Part shown: positions 7,264 through 7,564 of the stretch, in pieces
How the letters are laid out: the number at the start of each line of letters is the position of its first letter
Numbering within the stretch: position 1 is the first letter of the stretch
Assembly (NCBI GenBank): GCA_030610915.1
Contig: JAUWQS010000070.1
Location: forward strand, 1-7,564
DNA: 7,564 nucleotides
Direction of reading: 5' to 3'
From: Pseudomonadota bacterium
Lineage (GTDB): Bacteria; Desulfobacterota; Syntrophia; Syntrophales; JADFWA01
Program-made: the position numbers and the translations under genes
The notes under the pieces: model-generated
Seen by the model: the letters and a program-made list of their open reading frames with translations, nothing else
Database searches by the model: none
Told to the model about the DNA's origin: nothing

Positions 7264-7327
7264 GTAGGGGCAATCCTATGTGATTGCCCTGGTTTGCAGG
7301 GCAGGCACACAGACCTGCCCCTGCAAC
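7261..7327. repeat. Two-state (dumbbell) palindrome downstream of ileS
   Basis: The outer arms GTTGTAGGGGCA (7261-7272) and TGCCCCTGCAAC (7316-7327) pair at 11 of 12 positions. The alternative is two adjacent hairpins: GGGCAATC/GATTGCCC (7268-7275 with 7282-7289, 8 bp) and TTGCAGGGCAGG with CCTGCCC-C-TGCAA (7294-7305 with 7314-7326, 12 bp and one bulge). The design mirrors 4052-4108 with different sequence. Confidence 0.8.
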
Positions 7328-7334
7328 TTTTTGG

Positions 7335-7377
7335 TTCCGGCTTGTCCGGGTTAGTCCCTTAGTTGTAAATTTCGTGC
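7335..7377 (+). repeat. TTCCGGCTTGT module plus second 27-nt direct repeat
   Basis: Positions 7335-7354 match 4000-4019 (TTCCAGCTTGTTCGGATTAG) at 17 of 20, all differences being transitions. Overlapping it, 7351-7377 is the second copy of the 27-nt repeat at 7064-7090. A further shared word, GGCAAAAGAATT, occurs at 7214-7225 and 7384-7395. Confidence 0.75.
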
Positions 7378-7462
7378 AAAAATGGCAAAAGAATTTAATG
7401 TCCGTTCACCGCGCAGAGACGACAAAACAATCAGCCTTAGGATTAACTGGCGGGCGGGGGTG

Positions 7463-7488
7463 GCATGGACAAACTTGTTTGTCCGTGC
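7463..7488. repeat. GGACAAAC hairpin
   Basis: GCATGGACAAA (7463-7473) pairs with TTTGTCCGTGC (7478-7488) over 11 bp, including one G-T wobble, around a CTTG loop. No T run follows, so a terminator role is not supported. Confidence 0.75.
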
Positions 7489-7500
7489 GTAAGTACTCAG

Positions 7501-7540
7501 GTTCACGGTTCAGTGGCTAAAAAACGGCCAACCTTGAACC
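7501..7540 (+). repeat. 40-nt hairpin module, copy B
   Basis: GGTTCA (7507-7512) pairs with TGAACC (7535-7540). TGGCT (7514-7518) pairs with GGCCA (7526-7530) around the same AAAAAAC loop as copy A at 3951-3990. The four differences from copy A are all transitions and all fall in this inner helix. Confidence 0.75.
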
Positions 7541-7564
7541 TAACAAGATGAGCTTATTAGCTTA

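Larger units (their letters stand above)
7035..7564. other. Non-coding repeat island downstream of ileS
   Basis: I see no believable gene in these 530 bases. Short open frames cross palindromes and have no SD or family resemblance. The stretch is a mosaic of hairpins and dispersed modules, several shared with 3875-4196: AGGCTGAAGG (7051-7060), the TAACTACTC module (7224-7263), the TTCCGGCTTGT module (7335-7354) and the 40-nt hairpin module (7501-7540). No T-tract terminator for ileS is visible. The window ends with AGCTTATTAGCTTA (7551-7564), possibly the start of another octamer array. Confidence 0.75.

Noticed and set aside
7284..7520. Small open frame in the downstream island
   Set aside because: It runs through dumbbell, direct-repeat and hairpin modules, lacks an SD and resembles no protein family.

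Overview
The window looks like the chromosome of a Gram-negative, probably anaerobic bacterium of the former Deltaproteobacteria (Desulfobacterota, Syntrophobacterales-like). This rests on the overall look of GroES, GroEL and IleS and on the style of the intergenic repeats. It is an inference; no phylogeny was run.

Layout, all genes on the + strand. (1) 1-372: no supportable gene. (2) 373-2487: a compact groES-groEL chaperonin operon with a sigma70-like promoter, strong Shine-Dalgarno (SD) sequences and a perfect GNRA-loop intrinsic terminator. (3) 2488-2990: a repeat-rich spacer holding a palindromic cluster of GAACATC-type heptamers, a good promoter (TTGATT-N17-TATAAT), and a MITE-like inverted-repeat element of about 141 bp. 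That element sits between the promoter and the antitoxin start and is flanked by duplicated SD sequence. (4) 2991-3720: a type II toxin-antitoxin pair, a Phd/YefM-family antitoxin overlapping a VapC-type PIN-domain ribonuclease, then a probable terminator. (5) 3721-4241: a spacer of about 520 bp with an octamer tandem array, inverted heptamer arrays and a two-state (dumbbell) palindrome. (6) 4242-7034: ileS, complete, with active-site, editing and zinc-binding motifs. (7) 7035-7564: another non-coding repeat island, built partly from the same modules as the spacer upstream of ileS.

The genes are ordinary: protein folding, a stress or maintenance toxin-antitoxin module, and isoleucyl-tRNA charging. 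No functional coupling between them is visible. The unusual content is in the intergenic DNA. ileS is bracketed by islands sharing at least four sequence modules. One 40-nt module occurs as two copies whose four differences all lie in one predicted helix and preserve its pairing. Two unrelated palindromes share a design in which one long stem can refold into two adjacent hairpins. The MITE-like insertion appears to have duplicated the antitoxin ribosome-binding site, so the gene kept a working SD after insertion. No CRISPR array, tRNA, rRNA or transposase gene was seen.
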